From Vibrio bathopelagicus (GTDB lineage Bacteria; Pseudomonadota; Gammaproteobacteria; Enterobacterales; Vibrionaceae), in NCBI RefSeq assembly GCF_014879975.1, contig NZ_CP062500.1:3286001-3350000 (forward strand): DNA of 64,000 nucleotides, read 5' to 3'. The notes beneath the pieces were generated by a model. That model did no database searches and had not been told where the DNA came from. It was given only the letters and a program-made list of their open reading frames with translations. Each line of letters begins with the position of its first letter. Position 1 is the stretch's first letter. Of the stretch, positions 1 through 9,794 are shown one piece after another. Position numbers and translations under genes: made by a program.

Positions 1-24
1 TTTACGTCCGACTAGACCAATCAT
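1..24 (-). CDS. rplC: 50S ribosomal protein L3, first 8 codons (runs off the window edge)
   Basis: The reverse complement of the first 24 bases reads ATG followed by codons for M-I-G-L-V-G-R-K, which matches the N-terminus of ribosomal protein L3. It lies immediately downstream of rpsJ, as expected for the S10 operon, with a GGGAG-type ribosome binding site in the 14-base gap. Only the start is visible. The assignment depends on these eight residues plus gene order. Confidence 0.85.
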
Positions 25-38
25 TATTCTTATCTCCC

Positions 39-365
<327 letters not shown>

Positions 366-602
366 TTATTAAAAATTACACAAACAATATCGCCACTCAA
401 GCTCGAAAGAACGAGAGAATGCCGATTGATTTATGTGAAACCGTAGCATCCAAAATCAGGACGCATTGTCAGTTAACTTTTGAAGCAAATACAAGATTTG
501 CTATTTTTATTAACCGCGAACATAAGCTGAGTATACATTACTAGGTAAGACCTACTCCTCAGTGCTCATTGGTTCACAAACCGGCGTTAGCCAGTGCGAT
601 GC

Positions 603-630
603 ATTATACAGATCACATTTTGGTATGCAA
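603..630 (-). promoter_or_regulatory. Predicted sigma-70 promoter of the S10 operon
   Basis: On the minus strand a TTGCAT -35 box (625-630) and a perfect TATAAT -10 box (603-608) are separated by 16 bases. Transcription would start near 596, giving a leader of about 245 nt before rpsJ. The family is known to carry an L4-responsive S10 leader. This leader has small hairpins, such as GCAAAT/ATTTGC near 487-503, but I cannot assign the L4 element from sequence alone. Confidence 0.75.
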
Positions 631-759
631 GTGGCGTTGGAAAAATAATCGGAATTTCTTTGATGGGGGTAATCAACGGTAGTTGAATGACGAAAGTCGA
701 ATTACAAAGAACAGGGGGACACTTGGGGAATTGTAAAAACGAAAGGGGTCAGAAAAACA

Positions 760-786
760 AAAGGGAAGCCGAAGCTTCCCTTTTTT
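760..786 (-). terminator. Rho-independent terminator of tuf
   Basis: AAGGGAAGC and GCTTCCCTT form a stem around a short loop. It is flanked by A and T runs on both sides, so it could stop transcription from either strand. It lies 44 bases after the tuf stop codon. Confidence 0.9.
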
Positions 787-829
787 AATGCAGTTCTTCT
801 AATGAAGAGTGTGCAAAATCAATTCGCGA

Positions 830-2014
830 TTAAGCGAAGATTTTAGCTACAACACCAGCACCAACTGTACGGCCACCTTCGCGGATTGCGAAACGTAGAC
901 CTTCGTCCATTGCGATTGGAGCGATTAGCTCAACAGTCATTTGAACGTTGTCACCTGGCATTACCATTTCTACGCCTTCTGGTAGAGTGATATCGCCTGT
1001 TACGTCAGTTGTACGGAAGTAGAACTGTGGACGGTAACCCTTGAAGAAAGGAGTGTGACGGCCGCCTTCGTCTTTAGAAAGTACGTATACTTCAGACTCA
1101 AACTTAGTGTGTGGGTTGATTGAACCTTTAGCAGAAAGTACTTGGCCACGTTCAACGTCATCACGCTTAGTACCACGTAGAAGTGCACCAACGTTCTCAC
1201 CTGCACGACCTTCGTCAAGCAGCTTACGGAACATTTCAACACCAGTACAAGTAGTAAGAGTAGTTTCTTTGATACCAACGATTTCTACTTCGTCACCTAC
1301 ACGTAGGATACCGCGCTCGATACGACCAGTAACTACAGTACCACGACCTTGGATTGAGAATACATCTTCAATAGGTAGTAGGAACGGTAGATCAACAGCA
1401 CGCTCTGGAAGTGGAATGTAAGAATCTAGTGCTTCTGCAAGCTCAACGATCTTGTCTTCCCACTGCTTTTCGCCGTTTAGAGCGCCAAGTGCAGAACCTT
1501 GAATTACTGGAAGGTCGTCTCCTGGGTACTCGTACTCAGAAAGAAGTTCACGAACTTCCATTTCTACTAGCTCAAGTAGCTCTTCGTCATCAACCATGTC
1601 ACATTTGTTCATGAATACGATGATGTAAGGGATACCAACTTGACGACCAAGTAGGATGTGCTCACGAGTTTGTGGCATAGGGCCATCTGTAGCAGCAACA
1701 ACTAGGATACCGCCGTCCATTTGAGCAGCACCAGTGATCATGTTTTTAACATAATCGGCGTGTCCAGGACAGTCTACGTGTGCGTAGTGACGTTCAGGAG
1801 TATCGTACTCAACGTGAGAAGTTGCGATTGTGATACCGCGCTCGCGCTCTTCTGGAGCGTTATCGATAGATGCGAAATCTTTAGCAACACCGCCGTACAC
1901 TTTTGCAAGTGTAGTACAGATAGCAGCAGTTAGAGTTGTTTTACCGTGGTCAACGTGGCCGATAGTACCAACGTTTACGTGCGGTTTCGTACGTTCAAAT
2001 TTTTCTTTAGACAC
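830..2014 (-). CDS. tuf: Elongation factor Tu
   Basis: EF-Tu carries aminoacyl-tRNA to the ribosomal A site as a ternary complex with GTP. At 394 residues it is full length. The GTPase motifs are GHVDHGKT at 19-26, DCPGH near 81 and NKCD near 136, followed by the two beta-barrel domains. Codon use is highly biased, as expected for a very abundant protein. It is the last gene of the rpsL-rpsG-fusA-tuf cluster, 146 bases after fusA, with its own terminator. Vibrios often have a second tuf copy elsewhere, so whether this is tufA or tufB cannot be told from this window. Confidence 0.99.
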   Translation of the reverse strand: MSKEKFERTKPHVNVGTIGHVDHGKTTLTAAICTTLAKVYGGVAKDFASIDNAPEERERGITIATSHVEYDTPERHYAHVDCPGHADYVKNMITGAAQMDGGILVVAATDGPMPQTREHILLGRQVGIPYIIVFMNKCDMVDDEELLELVEMEVRELLSEYEYPGDDLPVIQGSALGALNGEKQWEDKIVELAEALDSYIPLPERAVDLPFLLPIEDVFSIQGRGTVVTGRIERGILRVGDEVEIVGIKETTLTTCTGVEMFRKLLDEGRAGENVGALLRGTKRDDVERGQVLSAKGSINPHTKFESEVYVLSKDEGGRHTPFFKGYRPQFYFRTTDVTGDITLPEGVEMVMPGDNVQMTVELIAPIAMDEGLRFAIREGGRTVGAGVVAKIFA

Positions 2015-2087
2015 AATCGTGTTCCTTCCTAGTTATGATTCGCCACGTTCATTATTGAGCGAGACGCGCCAGAAATTGCTATTTTAT

Positions 2088-2107
2088 GCGCCAACTCTCG
2101 TTAGCGC
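2088..2107 (-). repeat. Perfect 8-bp hairpin with GAGA loop in the fusA-tuf gap
   Basis: On the minus strand GCGCTAAC-GAGA-GTTGGCGC folds into an eight-pair stem (one G-T wobble) closed by a GNRA-type tetraloop. It has no following U run and so does not look like a terminator. It sits between fusA and tuf in the same transcript, and could be an mRNA processing or stability element. That role is inference. Confidence 0.6.
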
Positions 2108-2160
2108 AATATTTGGACGCATTGATCTTTCAAAAAATGAAAAAAATGCATCCCTTTTGT

Positions 2161-4257
2161 TTAACCACGCTCTGCAATGATTGCATTAGCAACATTTTTT
2201 GGCACTTCAGCGTACTCACTAAACTCCATAGAGTAAGAAGCACGACCTTGTGTCGCAGAACGCAAATCAGTTGCGTAACCGAACATGACAGACAACGGAA
2301 CTTGTGCACGAATTATCTTCAGGCCAGCTGTCCCCTCGTCCATACCTTCGATGATGCCGCGACGACGGTTAATATCGCCAACAACGTCACCCATCCAGTC
2401 TTCTGGAGTAGTTACTTCAACTTTCATCATAGGCTCAAGCAAAACTGGTTGCGCTTCTAGCGCACCCGTTCTGAAAGCCATAGAGGCAGCGATTGTAAAC
2501 GCCATCTCACTTGAATCTACTTCATGGTAAGAACCATCATATAGTGTAGCTTTGATATCCAAAACTGGATAGCCCGCTAATACACCATTGTTCATTTGCT
2601 CTTCAACGCCTTTAGCGACAGAGGTAATGAACTCTTTTGGCACGATACCATTGGCAATTTCATCTACGAAGACAAAGCCTTCACCGGCTTCTGATGGTTC
2701 CAGTTTCAGCCACACGTGACCGTACTGTCCTTTACCACCATGTTCGCGGATAAATTTACCTTCAGCTTTCGCTGTACCACGAATGGTTTCACGATAAGCA
2801 ACTTGCGGATTACCAACGTTGCAGTTCACGCTGAATTCACGTTTCATGCGGTCAACGATGATATCTAAGTGCAGTTCACCCATGCCAGAGATTAGTGTCT
2901 GGCCAGTTTCGTCATCCGTTTCAACACGGAACGATGGATCTTCTGCCGCTAGCTTGCCTAACGCGATAGTCATTTTATCTTGATCAGCTTGAGAGCGAGG
3001 CTCTACAACGATCTGAATAACTGGATCTGGGAATTCCATACGCTCAAGAACAATTTTATGGTTCTGATCACATAGCGTTTCACCAGTAGTAACATCTTTA
3101 AGGCCGATAATGGCTGCGATGTCACCTGCTCGTACTTCTTTTACTTCTTCACGTTTGTTTGAGTGCATTTGAACAATGCGCCCTAAACGTTCACGTTGTT
3201 TCTTCACAGAGTTGTAAGCTGTTTTACCGCTTTCAACAACACCAGAGTAAACACGGATGAAAGTTAAAGTACCAACAAATGGGTCTGTTGCAATTTTAAA
3301 TGCTAGCGCTGAGAACGGTTCTTTGTCGTCCGCGTGACGCTCAATTTCATTCTCGTCATCATCGATACCTTTAATTGCAGGTACATCGACTGGAGAAGGA
3401 AGGAAATCAACAACTGCATCTAGAACAGCTTGTACGCCTTTGTTTTTGAAAGCACTACCGCAAGTTGCAAGTACGATTTCATTATTAAGGGTACGAGTAC
3501 GAAGACCTTGTTTGATTTCAGCTTCTGTCAATTCACCTTCTTCAAGGTACTTATCCATCAGCTCTTCATTAGCTTCTGCAGCAGCTTCAACAAGTTCTAT
3601 ACGATATTCTTCAGCCATTTCTTGCATGTCTGCTGGAATGTCTTCGTACGTAAAAGTCATGCCTTGGTCAGCTTCGTTCCAGTTGATTGCCTTCATCTTG
3701 ATAAGATCGACAACACCCTGGAAGTTTTCTTCAGCACCAATGTTAAGTTGAATAGGCACAGGAGTCGCACCTAGGCGGTCCTTAATCTGTTCAACTACGC
3801 GCAAGAAGTCTGCGCCTGTACGGTCCATTTTGTTAACGAAAACCATACGTGGAACTTGGTACTTATCAGCTTGACGCCATACTGTCTCTGACTGAGGTTC
3901 AACACCAGATGAGCCACAGAAAACAACAACTGCACCATCAAGTACACGCAGAGAACGTTCTACTTCGATAGTAAAGTCAACGTGTCCAGGAGTGTCGATG
4001 ATGTTGATACGGTGGTCAGAATACTGAGCTTCCATACCACGCCAAAACGTAGTAGTTGCTGCTGAAGTGATCGTAATACCGCGCTCTTGCTCTTGCTCCA
4101 TCCAGTCCATGGTTGCTGCACCATCGTGAACTTCGCCGATTTTGTGAGAAAGACCGGTATAGAACAGAATACGTTCACTTGTGGTTGTTTTACCTGCATC
4201 TACGTGAGCAACGATACCGATATTACGGTACTGCTCAATAGGAGTTTTACGAGCCAC
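2161..4257 (-). CDS. fusA: Elongation factor G
   Basis: EF-G is the GTPase that drives translocation and, with RRF, ribosome recycling. The product is 698 residues, the usual length. It begins [20 protein letters not shown] and shows the P-loop [16 protein letters not shown] and NKMDR motifs, followed by the domain II-V region ending in the conserved [10 protein letters not shown] tail. It lies between rpsG and tuf in the classic str order. The 165-base gap to rpsG is unusually rich in inverted repeats (4285-4413). Confidence 0.99.
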   Translation of the reverse strand: MARKTPIEQYRNIGIVAHVDAGKTTTSERILFYTGLSHKIGEVHDGAATMDWMEQEQERGITITSAATTTFWRGMEAQYSDHRINIIDTPGHVDFTIEVERSLRVLDGAVVVFCGSSGVEPQSETVWRQADKYQVPRMVFVNKMDRTGADFLRVVEQIKDRLGATPVPIQLNIGAEENFQGVVDLIKMKAINWNEADQGMTFTYEDIPADMQEMAEEYRIELVEAAAEANEELMDKYLEEGELTEAEIKQGLRTRTLNNEIVLATCGSAFKNKGVQAVLDAVVDFLPSPVDVPAIKGIDDDENEIERHADDKEPFSALAFKIATDPFVGTLTFIRVYSGVVESGKTAYNSVKKQRERLGRIVQMHSNKREEVKEVRAGDIAAIIGLKDVTTGETLCDQNHKIVLERMEFPDPVIQIVVEPRSQADQDKMTIALGKLAAEDPSFRVETDDETGQTLISGMGELHLDIIVDRMKREFSVNCNVGNPQVAYRETIRGTAKAEGKFIREHGGKGQYGHVWLKLEPSEAGEGFVFVDEIANGIVPKEFITSVAKGVEEQMNNGVLAGYPVLDIKATLYDGSYHEVDSSEMAFTIAASMAFRTGALEAQPVLLEPMMKVEVTTPEDWMGDVVGDINRRRGIIEGMDEGTAGLKIIRAQVPLSVMFGYATDLRSATQGRASYSMEFSEYAEVPKNVANAIIAERG

Positions 4258-4284
4258 GGTTGAATCCTCTTATTAGAGACTTAG

Positions 4285-4413
4285 GGACTATTGCTATGTC
4301 TAGATTATGCGTTAAAAGCGATGCTTCGCTAAAAAGCTTTGCCCTAGAAATAGCAATAGTTCCTAGCATAAGCATAGGAACTAAAGAAGTGCTGCAAGGA
4401 ACCTTGCAGCACT
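4285..4413 (-). promoter_or_regulatory. Structured rpsG-fusA intercistronic region (three inverted repeats)
   Basis: Three dyads are visible. The outer arms 4285-4303 and 4344-4363 match over about 18 bases with one mismatch and one bulge. A second hairpin pairs 4358-4365 with 4375-4382. A perfect 12-bp hairpin pairs 4388-4399 with 4402-4413. Bases 4358-4363 belong to both of the first two, so those folds compete, as in an attenuator. The known S7 repressor site in E. coli lies between rpsL and rpsG, not here, so the function of this element is unknown. Confidence 0.6.
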
Positions 4414-4422
4414 GAAAAGGTA

Positions 4423-4893
4423 TTACCAGCGGTAATGTGCGAACGCTTTGTTTGCGTCAGCCATGCGGTGAACGTCTTCACGTTTCTTAACCGCAGTACC
4501 TTTGTTCTCAGACGCGTCTAGCATTTCAGCAGCTAGGCGTTGAGCCATAGATTTTTCACCACGCTTACGCGCAGCTTCAACTACCCAACGCATAGCAAGA
4601 GCGTTACGGCGAACCGGACGAACTTCTACAGGTACTTGGTAAGTTGAACCACCCACACGGCGAGATTTAACTTCTACCGCTGGGCGAACATTTTCAAGAG
4701 CTTCTTCAAATACAGCTAAGTGATCTTTACCAGATTTCTCAGCCATAGTTTCTAGTGCAGTGTAAACAATCTTCTCTGCAGTAGATTTTTTTCCGTCAAC
4801 CATAAGGATGTTAACGAATTTTGCCAGCAGTTCAGATTTGAACTTAGGATCTGGAAGGATCTTACGCTGGCCTATTACGCGACGACGTGGCAT
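4423..4893 (-). CDS. rpsG: 30S ribosomal protein S7
   Basis: S7 is a primary 16S rRNA binder that nucleates the head of the 30S subunit. In E. coli it is also the translational repressor of the str operon. The protein has the standard 156 residues and starts [18 protein letters not shown]. It lies 103 bases downstream of rpsL; in E. coli this gap contains the S7 autoregulatory site, so a similar role here is plausible but not tested. The gene is intact. Confidence 0.99.
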   Translation of the reverse strand: MPRRRVIGQRKILPDPKFKSELLAKFVNILMVDGKKSTAEKIVYTALETMAEKSGKDHLAVFEEALENVRPAVEVKSRRVGGSTYQVPVEVRPVRRNALAMRWVVEAARKRGEKSMAQRLAAEMLDASENKGTAVKKREDVHRMADANKAFAHYRW

Positions 4894-4996
4894 GGAATTT
4901 CTCCGTTGTCTTCTTCAGGTTTTTTCCAAAACTTTTCAGAATAATAAATAAATAGTGTTTGGCCTTACTTAACGCTTTCTTTTAAAAAAAGACGCA

Positions 4997-5374
<378 letters not shown>

Positions 5375-5418
5375 CTAGCTCCTGATTTACTTGAAAGTAA
5401 GCTTGATGAAAAATCTAG

Positions 5419-5444
5419 CCCTATTACACATAGTGTAAATAGGG
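5419..5444 (-). promoter_or_regulatory. Hairpin at the extreme 5' end of the str transcript
   Basis: CCCTA/TAGGG and TTACAC/GTGTAA arms stack with one bulged base around a three-base loop. The element starts at or next to the predicted transcription start. Such 5' hairpins commonly protect mRNA from RppH/RNase E attack. A role in protection here is inference. Confidence 0.6.
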
Positions 5445-5451
5445 ACGCAAA

Positions 5452-5480
5452 ATTCTATTCAGCAGTGGGATGTGTGTCAA
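5452..5480 (-). promoter_or_regulatory. Near-consensus sigma-70 promoter of the str operon
   Basis: On the minus strand a perfect TTGACA (5475-5480), a 17-base spacer and TAGAAT (5452-5457) are followed by a GC-rich discriminator (GCGTCCC). That discriminator is the pattern expected for a stringently controlled ribosomal promoter. The predicted start is near 5445. Confidence 0.88.
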
Positions 5481-5552
5481 GAAATATACAGATCTTTTTT
5501 AGCCGTCTAGAGCTCAGGATGGTCTTTTTTTAACCATGCTGATAAAACACAG

Positions 5553-5828
5553 CTACCAAGTCACTGATTTGTCGTTCAAAACAGTCAGTTTGACGAATCC
5601 ATCGAAGTCCACTTGATTCAGAGTGCTTGAAGCAAGTTGTTGTAAACCTCGGCTATCTAGATCTGTTTTTAATACCGACACGTGTTCAACGGTTGAGATT
5701 TGATTGAATAACTCATGATTTGGAAGGCAAACATACACCGCATCTTCAACCAAAAGGATGTGATCCTGTTGTTGCGAGTACGCCAATGCAAGCTTGAGTT
5801 TGTCTACTGATTTTACAATATGAAGCAT
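5553..5828 (-). CDS. tusB: Sulfurtransferase complex subunit TusB
   Basis: TusB forms the heterohexameric TusBCD complex. This complex passes persulfide sulfur from TusA to TusE and MnmA for 2-thiouridine at the wobble base of Lys, Glu and Gln tRNAs. The product is 91 residues, typical for the DsrH/TusB family, and starts MLHIVKSVDKLKLAL. It is last in a tightly packed tusD-tusC-tusB run, 8 bases after tusC. The small DsrEFH-like fold has no signal peptide and is cytoplasmic. Confidence 0.95.
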   Translation of the reverse strand: MLHIVKSVDKLKLALAYSQQQDHILLVEDAVYVCLPNHELFNQISTVEHVSVLKTDLDSRGLQQLASSTLNQVDFDGFVKLTVLNDKSVTW

Positions 5829-5836
5829 AACGTTCC

Positions 5837-6193
5837 CTAGAAAGTCAGTATTTTTTGGCTCTGAGCTAACTTCTGCGTCAACTCACTCACTTCTAGCACA
5901 GTCACATCGATCAGTAAGTTATCTGTCGAGAGGCCGAACTGATTGAGGCTATGCTGACATACGTAAACCTGCTCGATATCGTAGAGATCCATGAGCTTGA
6001 ATGCAGAAATATAGTCACGTGATAGGGATTCATCAGGCTGTTGAGCCTTGAGAAGCTGTGTAACGCCATCACCAACAAAGAATACGGTAATGTCTTCACT
6101 ATAGGCTGAAGCCGCTAGCAGTGCGTCTAGCCCTTCCCTACCCGCAGCCGTCGTATGAGGGAAAGTGTTAAATACAAAGGCCAATTTACTCAA
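5837..6193 (-). CDS. tusC: Sulfurtransferase complex subunit TusC
   Basis: TusC is the structural middle subunit of the TusBCD tRNA-thiolation complex. It has 118 residues, the usual DsrF/TusC length. The family pattern [20 protein letters not shown] near the N-terminus is clear. Its ATG overlaps the tusD stop by 4 bases, suggesting translational coupling that would keep subunits in equal amounts. Confidence 0.96.
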   Translation of the reverse strand: MSKLAFVFNTFPHTTAAGREGLDALLAASAYSEDITVFFVGDGVTQLLKAQQPDESLSRDYISAFKLMDLYDIEQVYVCQHSLNQFGLSTDNLLIDVTVLEVSELTQKLAQSQKILTF

Positions 6194-6579
6194 AACTGCA
6201 CAACCCTATCTTGCGTTAAAAGTGCTTCAGATAAGCTCCCTAAGCCAGCTTGGGTAAACCCAGTCGCTAAGTTAGATGCACTCAATTGATGTTGCGTGGC
6301 TTCTTCAGTGCTGATCACTCCGCGTCTGAGCGCAGCTGCAACACATGTCTCTAGGCTAACATCGTACTCATCCGCCAGCTTTTGCCAAGCGGAAGCCAAG
6401 TCAAATTCATCATTAGCAGGCACAGTAATGTCAGAGCCATTGCTGACACCATCTTGATAGAAGAACACACTGTCGAGTTTGTGGCCCAGCTTCAATAGAG
6501 CCACGGCAAACTGATAAGCACTTCTTGCGGATTGTGAGCCGTAAACGGGCCCATTAACTAGGAGTGTATAGCTTAACAA
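6190..6579 (-). CDS. tusD: Sulfurtransferase complex subunit TusD
   Basis: TusD is the catalytic subunit of TusBCD and carries the persulfide cysteine. At 129 residues it matches the DsrE/TusD family. The N-terminal [17 protein letters not shown] motif and the cysteine in [12 protein letters not shown] correspond to the family active site. Its start overlaps the end of yheO by 7 bases, so yheO-tusDCB is probably one transcript. Confidence 0.97.
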   Translation of the reverse strand: MLSYTLLVNGPVYGSQSARSAYQFAVALLKLGHKLDSVFFYQDGVSNGSDITVPANDEFDLASAWQKLADEYDVSLETCVAAALRRGVISTEEATQHQLSASNLATGFTQAGLGSLSEALLTQDRVVQF

Positions 6580-7298
6580 CCCTCTTCATCCTCTGTTTTG
6601 CGTTGACGGATGTATAGGTACACGGTGTGCTTAGAGATATTCAATCGCTCAGCCACACGGTTAATCGCATCTTTGATATCGAAAATACCTTTGTCGTAAA
6701 GCTCCATCACGATTTGACGGTTCTTAGTATTGTTCGATACTGATTTGTCTGCATTGATTTCTTCAATTGTGCGCTCAACCGTTTGGTCGACAAGTTCTTC
6801 TACATCACTTGCAAAGTTTACTGATGAGGCAGCTTCGTCCGCATCTTGCGTAGGCATGAAAGATTGCAATACTTGTGAGAATGGCGCATCTAAGTTTACG
6901 TTAATACACAACAAGCCAATCACTCGGTCTTCACCATTGCGGATAGCAACCGTGATCGACTTCATCAATACTCCGCCTTTAGCGCGAGTAAAGTATGAAC
7001 GTGAGAAATTACGCTTAGAACCTTCAATATCTTTCAGCATCTTTAATGCAAGATCGGTGATCGGCGAACCAACCTGGCGACCTGTATTTTCGCCGTTGGC
7101 GATTTTAATCGCAGAAGTATTGAGGTCTTCTAAAGAGTGTAAAACGATTTCACAAAACGGACCGATAAGACTCGCAATACCGTCAACCACGGCCTCATAA
7201 GATCTTAAGATAATTTTATCGTGTTCACTGAATGGCATGACGTGGACTGATTCCATTTCAAGTAACACATCCGCATTGACTGTTTCTGTAGTAGTCAC
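6573..7298 (-). CDS. yheO: YheO-type transcriptional regulator (PAS-like plus HTH)
   Basis: This 241-residue protein matches the YheO family in length and layout. Residues about 20-130 form the YheO-like PAS domain, with the conserved stretch around [22 protein letters not shown]. The last 60 residues form a helix-turn-helix ([24 protein letters not shown]). Members are DNA-binding proteins of largely unknown target. It is translationally coupled to tusD, so a role in tRNA-thiolation or sulfur control is possible but unproven. The start is ATG, with no better alternative visible. Confidence 0.9.
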   Translation of the reverse strand: MTTTETVNADVLLEMESVHVMPFSEHDKIILRSYEAVVDGIASLIGPFCEIVLHSLEDLNTSAIKIANGENTGRQVGSPITDLALKMLKDIEGSKRNFSRSYFTRAKGGVLMKSITVAIRNGEDRVIGLLCINVNLDAPFSQVLQSFMPTQDADEAASSVNFASDVEELVDQTVERTIEEINADKSVSNNTKNRQIVMELYDKGIFDIKDAINRVAERLNISKHTVYLYIRQRKTEDEEGC

Positions 7299-7437
7299 TT
7301 ATTCCTTACCTTCGTGTGAAAAATCAACAAATTTATGTAAGTTTATCAGAAAATTTTAATTGCACACCTAGCTAACATTGCAACTAGTGATTTAGAACAA
7401 CTTTAAAAATCAAATACTCATTTAAAAAGCAAAAAAA

Positions 7438-7462
7438 AGCCCAACTCAACGTTAGGCTTTTT
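7438..7462 (-). terminator. Rho-independent terminator of fkpA
   Basis: AGCCTAAC and GTTGGGCT form an eight-pair stem (one wobble) followed by a run of eight U on the minus strand. It lies about 50 bases past the fkpA stop codon. Confidence 0.88.
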
Positions 7463-7514
7463 ATTCAATCTGCGTATTTTAATACGAGATATTCATTCGA
7501 TACTTTGTTCGATA

Positions 7515-8291
7515 TTACTGAGCAGGAGCTGCTTCAGCGTTATCGATTTTCAGTAGCTCAACTTCAAATACTAGCGTTGAGTTAGCTGGGATAGTCGGTG
7601 TGTCTTGCTCACCGTATGCTAGCTCTGGCGGGATTACGAATTTGTACTTAGATCCAACTTGCATCAGTTGTACGCCTTCAGTCCAGCCTGGGATTACGCG
7701 ATTTAGTGGGAATGTTGCTGGTTCGCCACGATCGTAAGAGCTATCGAACTGAGTACCGTCTGTTAGCGTACCTTTGTAGTGTACTTGAACCGTATCTGTG
7801 TCTTTTGGAGAAGCGCCTTCGCCAGCTGTCATAACTTGGTAAAGTAGGCCAGATTCAGTTTGCTTCACGCCTTCAGTCTTAGCGAACTCTGCGCGGAAGT
7901 CATCACCCGCTTTCTTCACTTCAGCTGATTTCTCTGCCGCTTGTGCTTGCATGGTTTCAGCAACACGCTTGTCTAGAGCTTCAAGTGCAGCGCGAGTTTC
8001 TTCTTCATTCAGTGCAGTTTTCTCTGCAAATACGTCTTCAATACCTTGAAGAACCATATCTTTGTCTAGGTTAATGCCTAGCTCGCTTGGCTTATCAATG
8101 CTTGTGCTTAGGTAGTTAGCGAAAGATACACCGATTGCGTATGCCGCTTTGTCATCTTCTGTTTTAAAGTTTACTGCTTCAACTTTAACTTCTTCTACCT
8201 GTGGAGCTTCTGCCTTTGGTTCTTCTTTCTGACAACCAACTGCTAGCATAACCGTTGCGGCAAGCAGTGATACTTTTAAAACTGATTTCAT
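7515..8291 (-). CDS. fkpA: FKBP-type peptidyl-prolyl isomerase FkpA, with a lipobox
   Basis: FkpA is an envelope PPIase and chaperone. It has an N-terminal dimerisation domain (about 45-135) and a C-terminal FKBP domain (about 150-255, with [17 protein letters not shown] and the [12 protein letters not shown] motif). The start is the ATG giving [20 protein letters not shown] lies 7 bases upstream. A TTG four codons earlier is less likely, because the GGAG would then fall inside the gene. The signal sequence ends in LAVGC, a lipobox, so the mature protein should be lipid-anchored, unlike soluble E. coli FkpA. It is monocistronic. Confidence 0.95.
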   Translation of the reverse strand: MKSVLKVSLLAATVMLAVGCQKEEPKAEAPQVEEVKVEAVNFKTEDDKAAYAIGVSFANYLSTSIDKPSELGINLDKDMVLQGIEDVFAEKTALNEEETRAALEALDKRVAETMQAQAAEKSAEVKKAGDDFRAEFAKTEGVKQTESGLLYQVMTAGEGASPKDTDTVQVHYKGTLTDGTQFDSSYDRGEPATFPLNRVIPGWTEGVQLMQVGSKYKFVIPPELAYGEQDTPTIPANSTLVFEVELLKIDNAEAAPAQ

Positions 8292-8419
8292 TGAATTCTC
8301 CAATTAATGGCCAAGCCATTGGTTATTGTGCACAAATCTAATGATTAGATTGGTGTGAATACGTTAGTTATAACAATATACTAGTCATATGTCTTTCGAC
8401 AAAAACCGGATTATTAGAC

Positions 8420-9400
8420 GTGATGCAAATATTTTTCCATTCATTGCTATGTGCTATTGTCATCACCTTGTTAAATGGATGTTTTTTCTTCCAAGATGAT
8501 GAGCAACGTTGGGAAATTGAACCCAATGGTGCCACCAGCTTTGCCCTGAGCAGAGATGGACGCTTCGCTCTACTCTACTCTCAGCAAAAACACTTACTGC
8601 TCTGGGACTTAGACCAAAACAAAGAGCTCGCTCAACTCGGCCCGCAAGATCAATCCGAAAACCAAATATCGCGTATTCGCATCTCTGACAATGGTCGCTT
8701 TGCGATTACCGCAAGTCAGATGAATTTCGCCGTTTGGGACTTATCTTGGACTCAAGCTGAAGGGCTTTGGTCTATTTCCGATGGCTTGATTCGCGATGTC
8801 GACATATCCAGCAATGGTGAAAAAGTCTTACTTGGTCTGTCTAACGGAAAAGCCATCTATGTGGACTTAGTCACCGGACGCCGTCTGGAGTTCCTCGCCC
8901 ACCGAGAAAAAGTTAATTCCGTCTCCCTATCTTCGAATGGGCGCTACGCATTATCAGGTGGTAACGACTACAAAGCTTACCTTTGGGATACCGAATCAGG
9001 CTTGGTGTTACGTACCTTCGAGCATGAACAAAGAGTAGTACGAGTTGCACTACAACGGGATGGAGAATTGGCTTTTACTTCTGATGGCGGCAACCAAGCG
9101 ATGATTTGGGATCTAGAAACAGGTGAACCTCAAGCGCAATTACAGAGCTGGTCTCGACAGCTGATATTCTCTAGTGCTCGCTTTTCTGACGACGGCAGTA
9201 TGTTGGTGACGGGTACACCATCAAGCCAAGTGAGTGTGTGGAATACTCAAGATGGAAAACGAATTTCTCGTCACGATGCCGAGCCATTAAAAGATGCTCG
9301 CCCTCCCCGTGCGGTAGTGTATGATGCAGCCTTTGATGAAAAGAACCGTGTGATATCGGGCACCTCTGCGGGCATCGCCCAAGCTTGGAATGTGGATTAA
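8420..9400 (+). CDS. Seven-bladed WD40 repeat lipoprotein
   Basis: The 326-residue product begins with a signal sequence and a lipobox-like LLNGC, so the mature protein should be a lipoprotein starting at Cys. After a short linker come seven WD40-type repeats. Each pairs a SxDGRxAL strand with a later W-D or V-D dipeptide (LLLWDL, FAVWDL, AIYVDL, AYLWDT, AMIWDL, VSVWNT, AQAWNV), giving one closed beta-propeller. The start is GTG at 8420 or the following ATG at 8423. It is divergent from fkpA and its end almost touches slyX. No enzymatic motif is seen; a scaffold or interaction role is inferred. I do not recognise a named gene. Confidence 0.85.
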   Translation: MMQIFFHSLLCAIVITLLNGCFFFQDDEQRWEIEPNGATSFALSRDGRFALLYSQQKHLLLWDLDQNKELAQLGPQDQSENQISRIRISDNGRFAITASQMNFAVWDLSWTQAEGLWSISDGLIRDVDISSNGEKVLLGLSNGKAIYVDLVTGRRLEFLAHREKVNSVSLSSNGRYALSGGNDYKAYLWDTESGLVLRTFEHEQRVVRVALQRDGELAFTSDGGNQAMIWDLETGEPQAQLQSWSRQLIFSSARFSDDGSMLVTGTPSSQVSVWNTQDGKRISRHDAEPLKDARPPRAVVYDAAFDEKNRVISGTSAGIAQAWNVD

Positions 9401-9405
9401 GAACG

Positions 9406-9633
9406 ATGACAGAAAAGCGAATTGAACAACTAGAAAGCCGCGTGAATGACCTAGAATGTCAGTTGGCTTTCCAAGAACAAACCATTGAAGAACTCAATGA
9501 AGCGCTTAGCCAACAACAGATGTTGATCACGAGAATGCAAGATCAAATGAAGTTCGTGGTGGGTAAAGTGAAAAATATGGATGGCTCAAACCTCGCTGAC
9601 GCATCAGAAGAGACGCCACCTCCACACTATTAA
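9406..9633 (+). CDS. slyX: SlyX family protein
   Basis: SlyX is a small (75-residue) almost wholly coiled-coil protein of unknown function found beside slyD in gammaproteobacteria. The heptad pattern runs from about residue 3 to 53, followed by a short tail ending in PPPHY, a typical SlyX C-terminus. The ATG at 9406 gives MTEKRIEQLESRV and lies 6 bases after the WD40 gene stop. An upstream in-frame ATG overlapping that gene is less likely. Confidence 0.93.
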   Translation: MTEKRIEQLESRVNDLECQLAFQEQTIEELNEALSQQQMLITRMQDQMKFVVGKVKNMDGSNLADASEETPPPHY

Positions 9634-9679
9634 GTGCGGTTCCAAATAACGAATTGGTTCTAGTGACGCATATCGCTAG

Positions 9680-9703
9680 AAATCTAAATCTAAATCTAAA
9701 TCT
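9680..9703 (+). repeat. Hexamer tandem repeat (AAATCT)4
   Basis: Four exact copies of AAATCT lie in the convergent slyX-iaaA gap, just before the shared terminator. The array is non-coding. Its copy number may vary between strains. Confidence 0.85.
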
Positions 9704-9707
9704 AAAA

Positions 9708-9743
9708 CAAAAGGGCGACAGATTCTTATCTGTCGCCCTTTTG
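9708..9743. terminator. Bidirectional terminator between slyX and iaaA
   Basis: A perfect 15-bp stem (CAAAAGGGCGACAGA and its complement) closes a six-base loop TTCTTA. A- and T-rich ends on both sides suit convergent genes, so it should stop both slyX and iaaA transcripts. Confidence 0.92.
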
Positions 9744-9794
9744 CTTGTTTAGTCTGCGCTAACTCAACCAAAGCTAGTTAAGCCAAATACAAGC

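Larger units (their letters stand above)
366..829. other. Intergenic region rpsJ-tuf: S10 leader, promoter and tuf terminator
   Basis: This 464-base gap contains no convincing open frame. Its left half (to about 596) is the predicted untranslated leader of the S10 operon. The centre holds the S10 promoter, and the right end holds the tuf terminator at 760-786. Having both a terminator and a fresh promoter shows that the str and S10 operons are transcribed separately here. Read-through may still occur. Confidence 0.7.

Noticed and set aside
6730..7200. 156-codon plus-strand frame opposite yheO
   Set aside because: yheO matches its family over its entire length and is coupled to tusD. The opposite frame has no homology that I recognise.
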